A program made the translations under genes and the position numbers. The notes under the pieces are model-generated. The model made no database searches, was not told the origin of the DNA, and saw nothing but the letters and a program-made list of their open reading frames with translations. Positions 7,240-14,832 of a stretch of 21,207 bases of DNA are shown here, piece after piece. Positions within the stretch are counted from its first letter, which is position 1; each line of letters opens with the position of its first letter. Source of the DNA: Caulobacteraceae bacterium (lineage in GTDB: Bacteria > Pseudomonadota > Alphaproteobacteria > Caulobacterales > Caulobacteraceae); assembly GCA_003136615.1 (NCBI GenBank), contig PLFA01000033.1, positions 1 to 21,207 of the forward strand, given 5' to 3'.

Positions 7240-9054
7240 ATGAACAGACGCGATGTGCTGACCCTGACCACGGCCCTCGCGGCGGCGGGGATCGCGCCCT
7301 GCGCCATGGCCGCGCCGGGTTCGCCCAAGGATCTCAACGCCCTCTTCGACGTGTTCGTGAATGAGGAATTCGACCTCTCTCCCGAGGGCGTCACGTCGCT
7401 GGGCCTCGATAAGGGACCACGGGCCTATCAGAAGGCGCAGTTGGGTGATCGCTCGCCCGCCGCCGGTCTCAGGGCGCAGCACCTCAATGAGAGCCAATTG
7501 GCGCGGCTGGAGGCCTTCGACGCGAGCGGGCTGACGGGCTTGGATGCTCTTAACCGCGAAATTGTGCTCTACGGCATGCGCCAGCAAGCGTCGGCGTTTC
7601 ATCAATTTAAATATGCGGGCGGGTCGGCCGGCGCGCCCTATGTGCTCAACCAGATGGGCGGATCGGCCTATCATGACATCCCGGACTTTCTGGACTCCCA
7701 GCACGGCATCGAGACCAAGGACGACGCCGAGGCCTATCTCTCGCGCCTCGCGGCTTTCCCCAAGGCCCTGGACCAGGATGGCGAGGAGGCCCGCCTCGAC
7801 CGCTCGCTGGGCGACGTCGCGCCCGACTTCATTCTCGATGCGACCCTGACCCAGATCACCGGCCTTCGGGACACGCCGGCCGTCAAGGCGACCCTGGTTC
7901 AATCCCTGGTCCGTCGCACGAAGGACAAGGCGATCGCTGGTGACTGGGAGGCGCGGGCCACCAAGATCTATGTGGATGGCGTCGTTCCCGCCCTGGCGCG
8001 CCAGGCCGAACTCGTGCGCGATCTGCGCGCCGGCGCCACCCACGACGCGGGGGTCTGGCGCCTTCCCGATGGCGACGCCTATTACCGCGCCTCGGTGGAA
8101 TTCTGGACCACCACAAGCCTCTCGGGCGATGAAATCCACAAGACCGGTCTTGATCTTGTGGCCCAGCTCTCCGCCGCCGTGGACGAGAAGATGAAGGCCC
8201 AGGGCCTGACCCAGGGAACCGTCGGCCAGCGCTTCCGCGCCATGTACGACGACCCGCGCTACCACTACCCCAACGACGACGCCGGCAAGGCCAGATTGCT
8301 GGCCGATCTCAATCTCAAGGTGATGGCCGTCCAGGCCCGCCTGCCGCAATACTTCGGCGTCCTGCCCAAGGCCAAGGTCGAGATCCGCCGCATCCCGCCC
8401 TACACGGAGGCCGGCGCGCCGGGCGGCTACTACGAGGAGGGGTCGCTGGATGGCTCGCGTCCGGGCGCCTACTACATCAACCTGCGCGACACCGCCGAGG
8501 TGCCCAGCTGGACCCTGCCGACCCTCACCTACCACGAGTCCATTCCGGGCCATCACCTGCAGGGGTCGATCGCCAATGAGGCGCCCCTGCCGATGATCCG
8601 TAAGCTGTCGTTTTTCTCGGCCTATATCGAAGGTTGGGCGCTCTATGCCGAGCAACTCGCCGACGAGATGGGGATGTATAAGGACGATCCCATGGGGCGT
8701 ATCGGCTATCTGCATGACGCCCTCTTCCGCGCGGTGCGTCTGGTGGTGGACTCAGGTCTTCACGCCAAACGCTGGAGCCGGGAGAAGGCCATCGCCTACT
8801 ATGTCGCCCAGATCGGCGACCAGGACGCCTCGGCCACGACGGAGGTGGAGCGCTATTGCGTCTGGCCGGGTCAGGCCTGCGGCTACATGCTGGGCAAGCT
8901 TGCCTGGCTGAAACAGCGCGGACGCGCCCAGGCTGCGCTTGGGCCCCACTTCGATATCCGCGCCTTCCACGACGCCGGTCTGACCTCTGGGGCCGTGCCG
9001 CTGGATGTGCTGCCTCAGCTCATTGATCGCTATTTGGCAGCCCGGACGGTTTAG
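7240..9054 (+). CDS. Exported DUF885 family metallopeptidase-like protein
   Basis: A 604-residue protein with a twin-arginine signal (NRRDVLTL, hydrophobic segment, AMA near residue 24), so it probably folds in the cytoplasm before Tat export to the periplasm. The DUF885 signature is clear: HESIPGHH at residues 432-439 and EGWALYAEQL at 464-473, the expected zinc ligands of a gluzincin-like peptidase. The YYINLRDT segment before them is also conserved. The length is typical of the family. Some members are reported to be carboxypeptidase-like; the substrate here is unknown. GGGGAGGG lies 9 nt before the ATG. The stop codon overlaps the end of the convergent hydrolase gene. Confidence 0.9.
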   Translation: MNRRDVLTLTTALAAAGIAPCAMAAPGSPKDLNALFDVFVNEEFDLSPEGVTSLGLDKGPRAYQKAQLGDRSPAAGLRAQHLNESQLARLEAFDASGLTGLDALNREIVLYGMRQQASAFHQFKYAGGSAGAPYVLNQMGGSAYHDIPDFLDSQHGIETKDDAEAYLSRLAAFPKALDQDGEEARLDRSLGDVAPDFILDATLTQITGLRDTPAVKATLVQSLVRRTKDKAIAGDWEARATKIYVDGVVPALARQAELVRDLRAGATHDAGVWRLPDGDAYYRASVEFWTTTSLSGDEIHKTGLDLVAQLSAAVDEKMKAQGLTQGTVGQRFRAMYDDPRYHYPNDDAGKARLLADLNLKVMAVQARLPQYFGVLPKAKVEIRRIPPYTEAGAPGGYYEEGSLDGSRPGAYYINLRDTAEVPSWTLPTLTYHESIPGHHLQGSIANEAPLPMIRKLSFFSAYIEGWALYAEQLADEMGMYKDDPMGRIGYLHDALFRAVRLVVDSGLHAKRWSREKAIAYYVAQIGDQDASATTEVERYCVWPGQACGYMLGKLAWLKQRGRAQAALGPHFDIRAFHDAGLTSGAVPLDVLPQLIDRYLAARTV

Positions 9055-10139
9055 GGTCCGACGTCAGGGAAGATCACTGGCGCCACCTCGTCGGTTGTAT
9101 AGACGCAGCGGTCATTGTGCCCACATTCAGGGACGATGATCACCGCGCTCTTCGCGCCCATCACCGTGTGGAGATAGTCCACCACAGCCTCGCCCCTCTG
9201 ACGGCGAGTCGCGCCTTGGGCCATGGCGCCGGGCGAGCCGTCGAAGCCGCCGAGGGGCAGGGTGTCGATCTGGCTCAAGAGGTAGGTGACGTGGCGGGTG
9301 ACGAGGTTATGGCGCAGGGTCTCGTCGCTTAAGGACGCCGTATAGCCGCCAAGGCGTTTTTCCAGGCCATAGGGCCAGAGGTCATAGTCGGGGGCCTTGG
9401 CCTTGTCGAACGGGCGAAACGCGAACCCCCTGTGGGGCGTCTCGTCCTTCCAGGCCACAACCGCCGCCTCGCGCGAGCCCACGCCCCCCGGAACCAGACG
9501 CACGGCGACGGGCCAAGCATAGCTTGAGGGATTGGCCACCACGAACTGGACCGGTACGCCCAGGCCATCGGCGACCTTGCTCGACATCTCATAGCGGTTC
9601 ACGAACTGGCCGCCCGCCGAGTGGCCGGCCACGACGATGACCTTCAGGTTTGGAAAGACTTGGCGATCCGCCAGGCGCTTTAGGATGGCGTCGGCGAAAT
9701 CAAAGCTGGCGAGCCCCGGATCACTCAAGGCCGCGCCGCCCGAGCGCCAGCTATCTCCCGTGCAACTCCAACTCACCTCCTGGGGCGCGAGCTTGTCCCC
9801 ACAGCGAGGATCGGCGGAGTGGAAAGCCGGCGCGATAATCAAGGTGTCGTCCAGCGCCTTCGCGAAAAACGCCGCCCCGGTGGCCGTGGCGAAATAGTGG
9901 TCGGCGTTGCGCAGGGTCCCATGAACCATGATCAGAGCGCGGCGGATATGAGGGTTGCGCTCTGTCAGGGCATAGGTCCGATATATCATCGCGCGCGCGG
10001 GGCCGGCGCCCAGACTGACAAACTCCGTGCAGGCGCTGGTGGTCAGGGTGCAGGCCGGTGGCGATGTCTCACCCGCCATGGCCGAAGCCGCGATGCTCAA
10101 AACGAAGCTGGCCACGAGAGCTGTCATGGCGTCAGTCAT
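9051..10139 (-). CDS. Exported alpha/beta hydrolase
   Basis: A 362-residue secreted or periplasmic serine hydrolase. A signal peptide covers residues 1-22 (ASAMA before GET). The alpha/beta-hydrolase core shows an HG oxyanion motif (MVHGT, residues 71-75), the nucleophile elbow GHSAGG with Ser174, and a likely catalytic His341 in ECGHNDRC. Several cysteine pairs (for example around residues 30-37, 113-126 and 339-345) suggest disulfides, which fits an exported enzyme. The acid residue cannot be assigned with confidence. The substrate (ester, lipid or polyester) is not evident. Its ATG overlaps the end of the upstream Ig-like gene by 8 nt, so the two are almost certainly one operon. It converges with the DUF885 gene with overlapping stop codons. 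Confidence 0.88.
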   Translation of the reverse strand: MTDAMTALVASFVLSIAASAMAGETSPPACTLTTSACTEFVSLGAGPARAMIYRTYALTERNPHIRRALIMVHGTLRNADHYFATATGAAFFAKALDDTLIIAPAFHSADPRCGDKLAPQEVSWSCTGDSWRSGGAALSDPGLASFDFADAILKRLADRQVFPNLKVIVVAGHSAGGQFVNRYEMSSKVADGLGVPVQFVVANPSSYAWPVAVRLVPGGVGSREAAVVAWKDETPHRGFAFRPFDKAKAPDYDLWPYGLEKRLGGYTASLSDETLRHNLVTRHVTYLLSQIDTLPLGGFDGSPGAMAQGATRRQRGEAVVDYLHTVMGAKSAVIIVPECGHNDRCVYTTDEVAPVIFPDVGP

Positions 10140-10746
10140 GCGAGCCAGCCTTGGTCGCGGGCAAAGCCGTGGGATTGGTCGGCAGAGACGCGCCCGGCGA
10201 GTTCGTGTCCGGACCCCCGACTTCCCGCCAGCCCATCACGGGATCAGCATCGACGGGAAGGCCAGCGGCCTCCAGCGCGTCGGGGATATTGTCGAGGATG
10301 GTCTCGTCGGTGGTGAAATGCAGATCAGCCGTCTGGATAGGTCTATCGCCCGCCCCAACGAGGCCGGAGCCTGGGCCCAACGCGATCTCATAGACTTTGC
10401 CAGGCCGGGTGGAGCAGAGGACCACCAAGGTCTTGCCGTCATCAATCTCGCGTGGCGCGGCCAGACACGGCGGCGCGGAAGCGCCTGAGGTTGGAGACAG
10501 GCTGAGAAGGCTAGGCTTATCCGAAAGTGGCCGATCGAACTTCAGGGTCAGGGCGGTCACGCCTGCGGCCACCGTGGCGCCTTCCGCTGGATAGCTCGAC
10601 ACAAGCCTCGGCGCCGCGGCGCCCGAGACCTCCACCGGCGCCACCGTGGGCGTGGGGGGCGCGGCGTTTGTCGACTGCGCGCGCGAGACCGCGGCGCCGA
10701 GGCTGGCGGCCAGGATTAGCGCGAGACGGCGGGTGAGAGCTGGCAT
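10132..10746 (-). CDS. Exported Ig-like (SbsA/Big_5-type) domain protein
   Basis: A 204-residue protein with a signal peptide (MPALTRRLALILAASLGAAVSRAQ). A Thr/Pro linker follows, then one Ig-like domain at about residues 46-147. Its pattern (SSYPAEGATV, LTLKFDRPL, KTLVVLC, KVYEIAL, DLHFTT) is typical of SbsA/Big_5 beta-sandwich modules. The C-terminal 50 residues are low-complexity, Pro/Ala/Thr-rich, and end in SHD. The frame stays open upstream to 11139, but that stretch lies antisense to the GntR gene, and the ATG at 10744-10746 opens a proper signal peptide, so I use that. It is the first gene of a two-gene operon with the hydrolase and may act as its binding or presenting partner. That role is inference only. 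Confidence 0.78.
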   Translation of the reverse strand: MPALTRRLALILAASLGAAVSRAQSTNAAPPTPTVAPVEVSGAAAPRLVSSYPAEGATVAAGVTALTLKFDRPLSDKPSLLSLSPTSGASAPPCLAAPREIDDGKTLVVLCSTRPGKVYEIALGPGSGLVGAGDRPIQTADLHFTTDETILDNIPDALEAAGLPVDADPVMGWREVGGPDTNSPGASLPTNPTALPATKAGSHD

Positions 10747-10808
10747 TCGCTCATCATGGGACCAAGCGCGCGGCCAGACAAATGCCTTAACAACCAAGGG
10801 CGCAGAGC

Positions 10809-10846
10809 TTGACCACAAACCGAAGGCGTCATATTGTATGAAAATA
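10809..10846 (+). promoter_or_regulatory. Predicted promoter for a leaderless GntR-SPFH transcript
   Basis: TTGACC at 10809-10814 is followed after exactly 17 nt by TATTGT at 10832-10837, a fair sigma-70-type pair. The expected start of transcription is about 10844-10846, on or next to the ATG at 10846. No Shine-Dalgarno precedes that ATG, which fits a leaderless mRNA. This is a pattern match only. Confidence 0.5.
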
Positions 10847-10856
10847 TGCATACAAT
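10833..10856. promoter_or_regulatory. Perfect inverted repeat, likely GntR operator
   Basis: ATTGTATG at 10833-10840 and its exact reverse complement CATACAAT at 10849-10856 flank an 8-nt AT-rich spacer. The element covers the predicted -10 box, the transcription start and the ATG of the GntR gene. It is AT-rich in a strongly GC-rich neighbourhood. Position and symmetry suggest an autoregulatory operator for the GntR protein. Confidence 0.72.
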
Positions 10857-11253
10857 CGAAAAATCCGTACTTGAGGGACTTGTCCTCCGACGCGATGGGG
10901 TGCCGATCTATGTCCAGATCCGCGAGCAATTCCTGCGCGCCATCGCCGGCGGCTCCCTCGCCCCGGAGGCGCGGATGCCCACCATGCGGCAGGTGGCTGT
11001 CGCGCTGAAGGTGGATCTCAACACCGTCCGTCACGCCTATGAGGACCTCCAGCGCGAGGGGGTCATCACCCTGCGCCGAGGGCACGGCAGTTTCGTCACC
11101 GGCGCGCCCGCGCCGCCACCCACTGCGGGCGATCAGCATCTCGAAGATCTCGCGCGTCGCGTCATCGCCCAGGCGATGGACGCCGGGGTCGATCCTCTCA
11201 TCCTGGCCACGCGCATCGCGGGCCTCATCACGTCACAGGAGACTTCGCCATGA
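10846..11253 (+). CDS. GntR-family (YtrA-type) transcriptional regulator
   Basis: A 135-residue DNA-binding repressor. A GntR winged helix fills about residues 15-85: VPIYVQIREQFLRAI, then MPTMRQVAVALKVDLNTVRHAYEDLQREGVI, then RGHGSFV. Only a short helical tail follows, without a FadR, HutC or MocR effector domain. This is the size and layout of the YtrA subfamily, whose members often control membrane transport or envelope genes next to them. The ATG at 10846 is preferred. A TTG at 10834 is in frame, but it lies inside the predicted -10 box and has no ribosome site. The stop overlaps the SPFH start by 4 nt (ATGA). A perfect inverted repeat over its own start suggests autoregulation. Confidence 0.88.
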   Translation: MHTIEKSVLEGLVLRRDGVPIYVQIREQFLRAIAGGSLAPEARMPTMRQVAVALKVDLNTVRHAYEDLQREGVITLRRGHGSFVTGAPAPPPTAGDQHLEDLARRVIAQAMDAGVDPLILATRIAGLITSQETSP

Positions 11254-12140
11254 ACAGCTCACGTTCCGGCCCCGCCAACCGCATCGCCGGTCTGATCTCA
11301 TTCCTCATCATCGCCGTGGCCGCCTTGGCCTTCTGGCAGGGCGCTGTCTCCGGTGCTGCGGCTGTCTGGTTCAGCCTCGGCGCTGTTCTGGTTGTGATCG
11401 CCCTGCTCATCCCGCAGTCCCTCATGATGGCCAATGAGTGGGAGAGGGCGGTGGTTCTGCGGGCGGGAAAGCTTCAGGCCATTCGCGGTCCAGGCCTCTT
11501 TTGGATCATTCCCTTCATCGACAATATCGCCGCCTGGCTCGACCAACGCATTCAGACGACCCAGTTCAACGCCGAGGAGGCGCTCTCAAAGGATACCGTG
11601 CCGGTGAATGTGGACGCCGTGGTGTTCTGGCAGATCCACGACGCCCAGCGCGCCGCCTTGGAGATCACTGACTATCGTCAGGCCATCGAGCGGGTGGCCC
11701 AGACTTCCTTGCGGGAAATGGTCGGCTCGTCCGAGCTGCACACCTTGCTTTCGGACCGAAAGCTTGGCGACGAGCGCCTTCGGGCGGAAATCGGGGCCAA
11801 GACCGCCGATTGGGGCGTCTCGGTCATCTCGGTGGAAATCCGCGACATCAGCGTGCCGCCGGCTCTCCAGGACGCCATGAGCCGTCAGGCCCAGGCTGAG
11901 CGAGAGCGCCTGGCGCGCGTGTTGTTGGGACAGGCCGAGCAGGAGGTCGCCATCAAGTTCGTGGAGGCCGCCGAGATTTATGCCCGCAGCCCCGCGGCCC
12001 TGCAGCTTCGCGCCATGAACATCATCTATGAGACGACCAAGGAGCGCGGCGCCACGATCCTGATCCCAACCGCCATGGTCGACGCCATGAACCCTGGGCT
12101 TCTGACCCGCATGGCCGCTGGGGCCAAGGTCCCCGAATAG
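11250..12140 (+). CDS. SPFH/Band 7 (slipin-like) membrane protein
   Basis: A 296-residue membrane scaffold protein of the stomatin/slipin class. Two hydrophobic segments at about residues 12-31 and 38-57 anchor it. The SPFH domain follows at about 60-225 (WERAVVLRAGKLQAIRGPG, then ALSKDTVPVNVDAVVFWQI, then TSLREMVGSSEL and ISVEIRDISVP). A helical, charged segment (QAQAERERLARVLLGQAEQE) is expected to drive oligomerisation. Slipins form ring-like assemblies in membranes and often pair with NfeD proteases; no NfeD gene is adjacent here. Translation is coupled to the GntR gene (4-nt overlap), so the two are one operon under GntR control. Comparable GntR-controlled membrane operons are known, but the physiological signal here is unknown. 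Confidence 0.9.
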   Translation: MNSSRSGPANRIAGLISFLIIAVAALAFWQGAVSGAAAVWFSLGAVLVVIALLIPQSLMMANEWERAVVLRAGKLQAIRGPGLFWIIPFIDNIAAWLDQRIQTTQFNAEEALSKDTVPVNVDAVVFWQIHDAQRAALEITDYRQAIERVAQTSLREMVGSSELHTLLSDRKLGDERLRAEIGAKTADWGVSVISVEIRDISVPPALQDAMSRQAQAERERLARVLLGQAEQEVAIKFVEAAEIYARSPAALQLRAMNIIYETTKERGATILIPTAMVDAMNPGLLTRMAAGAKVPE

Positions 12141-12196
12141 CGCGGGCGAGTTGGCGCGTAAGAGTCATAAGTCGTCATGATTTCGTGAGCACGACA

Positions 12197-12240
12197 GGCT
12201 CCATCCCGCTAACTTAGGGCTCCAACCTGTGAGGGGAGCC
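12197..12240 (+). promoter_or_regulatory. Leader repeats and hairpin before the VOC gene
   Basis: GGCTCCA occurs at 12197-12203 and again at 12218-12224, 21 nt apart. The second copy can also pair with GGAGCC at 12235-12240 (6-bp stem, 11-nt loop). That stem would cover part of the ribosome site GAGGGGAG (12231-12238) of the gene starting at 12246. It could be a binding site for a regulator or a weak translational lock, and may be chance. Confidence 0.35.
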
Positions 12241-12245
12241 GAAAA

Positions 12246-12635
12246 ATGCCTGCAAAGGTCTGTCACTTCGCCATCAACGCCGACGATGTCGGGCGCGCCA
12301 AGTCTTTCTATGAGGGCGTGTTCGGTTGGACCTTCGACCCGTGGGGACCCCCCGATTTCTATCAAGTGAAGAATGCGGGGCACGGACTTCTAGGCGCGCT
12401 CCAAGGGCGCCGTGAGCTGGCGCCCGGCGTGCGCATGGCGGGCTATGAGGTGACCGCCGGGGTCGAGGACCTGAAGGCCACCATCGCCGCCGTGGAGGCG
12501 GCCGGCGGCAAGATCATTATGCAACCCTACAAGATCGAGGGGGTGGGGGAGCTAATCTATTTCGAGGATACCGAAGGCAATCTGGTCGGGGCCATGCAGT
12601 ACGAGCCCGGCGTCCTCGGAGGCTCGTCTGATTGA
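12246..12635 (+). CDS. VOC (glyoxalase/bleomycin-resistance fold) family protein
   Basis: A 129-residue protein of the vicinal-oxygen-chelate superfamily. It starts with the typical first beta-alpha unit (CHFAINADDVGRAKSFYEGVFGW). A second unit follows (YEVTAGVEDLKATIAAVEAAGGKIIMQPYKI), ending in YFEDTEGNLVGAMQY. Such small single-domain members often work as dimers. The enzymatic role is not predictable: glyoxalase, dioxygenase and binding proteins share this fold. GAGGGGAG provides the ribosome site about 7 nt before the ATG. The stop codon overlaps the TTG start of the AraC gene, so the pair is co-translated. It may make or bind a ligand sensed by that regulator. Confidence 0.88.
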   Translation: MPAKVCHFAINADDVGRAKSFYEGVFGWTFDPWGPPDFYQVKNAGHGLLGALQGRRELAPGVRMAGYEVTAGVEDLKATIAAVEAAGGKIIMQPYKIEGVGELIYFEDTEGNLVGAMQYEPGVLGGSSD

Positions 12636-13390
12636 GCGCGATCATTGATGGCTTCGATGTGCGTTCCCTGGCGGTGACATTCCGCCATGGCGCGGAGATC
12701 GGGCGCCATGAGCACTCTTGGGGTCAGCTGGTCTTCGCCAAGCACGGCGTGATGCGTGTGACCACGGATGATGCGGCGTGGCTGGTTCCCGCCACCCGGG
12801 CCATCTGGCTGCCCGCCGGCCTCGCGCACGGGATATCCATGCGCGGCGAGGTCGCCATGCGAACCCTTTACCTGGCCCTGACCCGGGGCGCCGCTCTCAG
12901 CCGAGGCGCCTCAGCCCTTGAAGTCTCACCGCTTCTTCGCGAGCTTATTCTGCATATTCTTAAACTCGGGATGCTGGCGCCGGCCCGGCCCGAGCATGAC
13001 CGCCTGGCCGGCCTTCTCATCGACCTGCTCGCCTCCGCGCCTCCGGAACCCCTGTTTCTGCCTCTGCCGCGTGACCTCCGGGCGCGACATCTGGCCGAGT
13101 ATGTGCAGGTCCATCCCGAAAGCGGTCATGACCTCGCCCGTCTCGCCCGGGAAGCCGGCGCCAGCCCGCGGACGCTTCAAAGGCTCTTCCCCCGCGAGAC
13201 AGGTCTGACCCTGGAGGCCTGGCGCCAGAGAGCGCGGCTGATTCATGCCGCGGCCCGCCTCTCGGCCGGAGCCAGCGTCACCGACGCGGCCCTGGACTGC
13301 GGCTACCAAAGCCTCGGCGCCTTCATCGCCGCGTTCCGCCGTCAGTTCGGGGTTACTCCTGGACGCTATGGGACGCCGAAGCCGGCCTGA
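12632..13390 (+). CDS. AraC-family transcriptional regulator with cupin-like sensor domain
   Basis: A 252-residue regulator. The N-terminal half (about 1-150) reads as an AraC cupin-like ligand domain (FRHGAEIGRHEHSWGQLVFAKHGVMRV, then WLVPATRAIWLPAGLAHGI). The C-terminal 95 residues form the double helix-turn-helix (LARLAREAGASPRTLQRLFPRETG, then VTDAALDCGYQSLGAFIAAFRRQFGVTPGRY). The start is a TTG at 12632-12634. GGAGG lies 9 nt upstream, the TTG overlaps the VOC stop in TTGA, and the next in-frame ATG would cut into the sensor domain. Possible targets are its own operon or the permease-aminotransferase pair starting 55 nt downstream on the same strand. Confidence 0.9.
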   Translation: MSAIIDGFDVRSLAVTFRHGAEIGRHEHSWGQLVFAKHGVMRVTTDDAAWLVPATRAIWLPAGLAHGISMRGEVAMRTLYLALTRGAALSRGASALEVSPLLRELILHILKLGMLAPARPEHDRLAGLLIDLLASAPPEPLFLPLPRDLRARHLAEYVQVHPESGHDLARLAREAGASPRTLQRLFPRETGLTLEAWRQRARLIHAAARLSAGASVTDAALDCGYQSLGAFIAAFRRQFGVTPGRYGTPKPA

Positions 13391-13421
13391 CGGGCTGGCA
13401 AAATGCGGCGTGCAGCCCCTG

Positions 13422-13433
13422 GCCCATATGGGC
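13422..13433. repeat. 12-bp perfect palindrome upstream of the permease gene
   Basis: GCCCATATGGGC is a perfect dyad that ends 12 nt before the permease ATG, in the 55-nt gap after the AraC gene. It could be an operator. It lacks a following T-run, so it is not a typical intrinsic terminator. AraC regulators usually bind direct repeats, so which protein would bind here is open. Confidence 0.4.
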
Positions 13434-13445
13434 TAAAGCTCCATC

Positions 13446-14804
13446 ATGGGGCGGGATGAGATTGACGCGCGCGGCCTGAAAGTCGCCATCGGGCTGCCCA
13501 GCGCCGTCATGCTGGTGGTCGGCGGCATCGTCGGGGTGGGGGTGTTCGTCAATCCCGCCATCGTGGCGCGAAGCCTTCATTCGCCGGGCCTGGTTCTCGC
13601 GGCCTGGGGCCTAGGCGGCCTGGTCGCGCTGCTCGGCGCCTTCGTCTATGCGGAGCTGGCCGCGCGAAACCCCGACACCGGCGGCGATTACGCCTATCTT
13701 CGCGACACCTATGGTCCCCTGCCGGCCTTTCTGGTGGGCTGGACACTGCTCTTGGTGGTCCAGACGGGCGGCATGGCGGCCGTGGTCATCGTTTTCGCCA
13801 AGAACCTGAACCTTCTCGCTGGCGGGAGCCTTTCGGAGCCCGTGATCGTCGTGGCGACGCTCGCGGCCCTGGCGGGCGTCAATGCGCTGGGCGTCGGGTC
13901 GGGCAATGGCGTCCAGACGCTGCTGGGCTTTATCAAGGTGCTGATGATCACGGCCCTGGTTGTGACCGGCCTGATGCTCGCGCCCCATGCGTCGCGCCTT
14001 CCGGGCCTTAGGGCCGTATCCGCCTCCGCCGGACCCGTGGCCTCGCTTAAGGCCTTCGGCGCGGCCATGATCCCCGTAGTCTTCAGCTATGGCGGTTACC
14101 AGACGGCGAATTTCGTGGCCGGCGAAATGAAGGACGCGCGCCGAAACCTCGCCAGGGCCCTGGTGGCCGGCGTGCTGATCGTGATCACGCTCTATATGCT
14201 GGTGACCCTGGCCTGCGTGCGGGCGCTCGGGATTGACGCCCTGGGCGCGACTTTAACCCCCGCTTCGGACGTTCTTCGGATGGCTCTGGGGAGCGTCGGG
14301 GCCCGGCTCGCGGCGATCGCCGTGGGGATTTCGGCCCTCGGATATCTCAGCCAGTCCATGCTCACCGCGCCGCGTGTCTATTTCGCGATGGCCCAGGATG
14401 GTCTGTTCTTTCGCGGCGTCGGCGATCTTTCGGGCGCCCGGGCCCCGGTGGTCGCCATCGTGGTGCAGGCGGCCTGGACGGCGGTGCTCGCCCTTTCGGG
14501 AAGCTATGAGCAGATCCTCAGCTACGTGATCGCCATGAACTTCCTGTTTTTCCTGATCAGCGCCTCCTGCGTGTTCACCCTCCGGGCGCGGCAGCGGCGC
14601 GGCGGCTTTGGCGGCCAGGAGGGCGGCTTCCGCGTGCCCGGCCATCCCTGGACCACGGGCGCCTTCATGCTGGCCTGCATTCTGGTGATCGCAAGCACCT
14701 TCTGGGCCTTTCCCATTAACAGTCTGATCGGCTACGCGCTCCTGCTTCTTGGGCTCCCCCCGTACTTCTATTGGCGTCGCGCGAACCGGCCCAAAGCGAA
14801 CTGA
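13446..14804 (+). CDS. APC-superfamily amino acid permease
   Basis: A 452-residue inner-membrane transporter with about 12 hydrophobic segments. It has the APC hallmark first helix (SAVMLVVGGIVGVGVFVNP) with the unwound Gly-rich stretch that binds the amino acid backbone, and the PDTGGDYAYLRDTYGPLPAFLVGW segment after helix 2. The FSYGGYQTANFVAGEMKDARRN region in the middle is typical of this group. It most likely imports an amino acid by proton symport or exchange; the substrate cannot be read from sequence. No clear Shine-Dalgarno is visible before the ATG. The aminotransferase gene starts 28 nt after its stop, so the two form a probable operon. Confidence 0.9.
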   Translation: MGRDEIDARGLKVAIGLPSAVMLVVGGIVGVGVFVNPAIVARSLHSPGLVLAAWGLGGLVALLGAFVYAELAARNPDTGGDYAYLRDTYGPLPAFLVGWTLLLVVQTGGMAAVVIVFAKNLNLLAGGSLSEPVIVVATLAALAGVNALGVGSGNGVQTLLGFIKVLMITALVVTGLMLAPHASRLPGLRAVSASAGPVASLKAFGAAMIPVVFSYGGYQTANFVAGEMKDARRNLARALVAGVLIVITLYMLVTLACVRALGIDALGATLTPASDVLRMALGSVGARLAAIAVGISALGYLSQSMLTAPRVYFAMAQDGLFFRGVGDLSGARAPVVAIVVQAAWTAVLALSGSYEQILSYVIAMNFLFFLISASCVFTLRARQRRGGFGGQEGGFRVPGHPWTTGAFMLACILVIASTFWAFPINSLIGYALLLLGLPPYFYWRRANRPKAN

Positions 14805-14832
14805 AAGCCCAAACCTACCTTAAAAGGCCCCC

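Noticed and set aside
7180..8715. Minus-strand open frame of 511 codons antisense to the DUF885 gene
   Set aside because: High-GC shadow of a clearly recognised gene; its translation has no domain character and is rich in shadow-type Gly/Arg/His residues.
10747..11139. Upstream extension of the Ig-like protein frame to an earlier start
   Set aside because: It would run antisense through the GntR gene and bury the signal peptide inside the protein.
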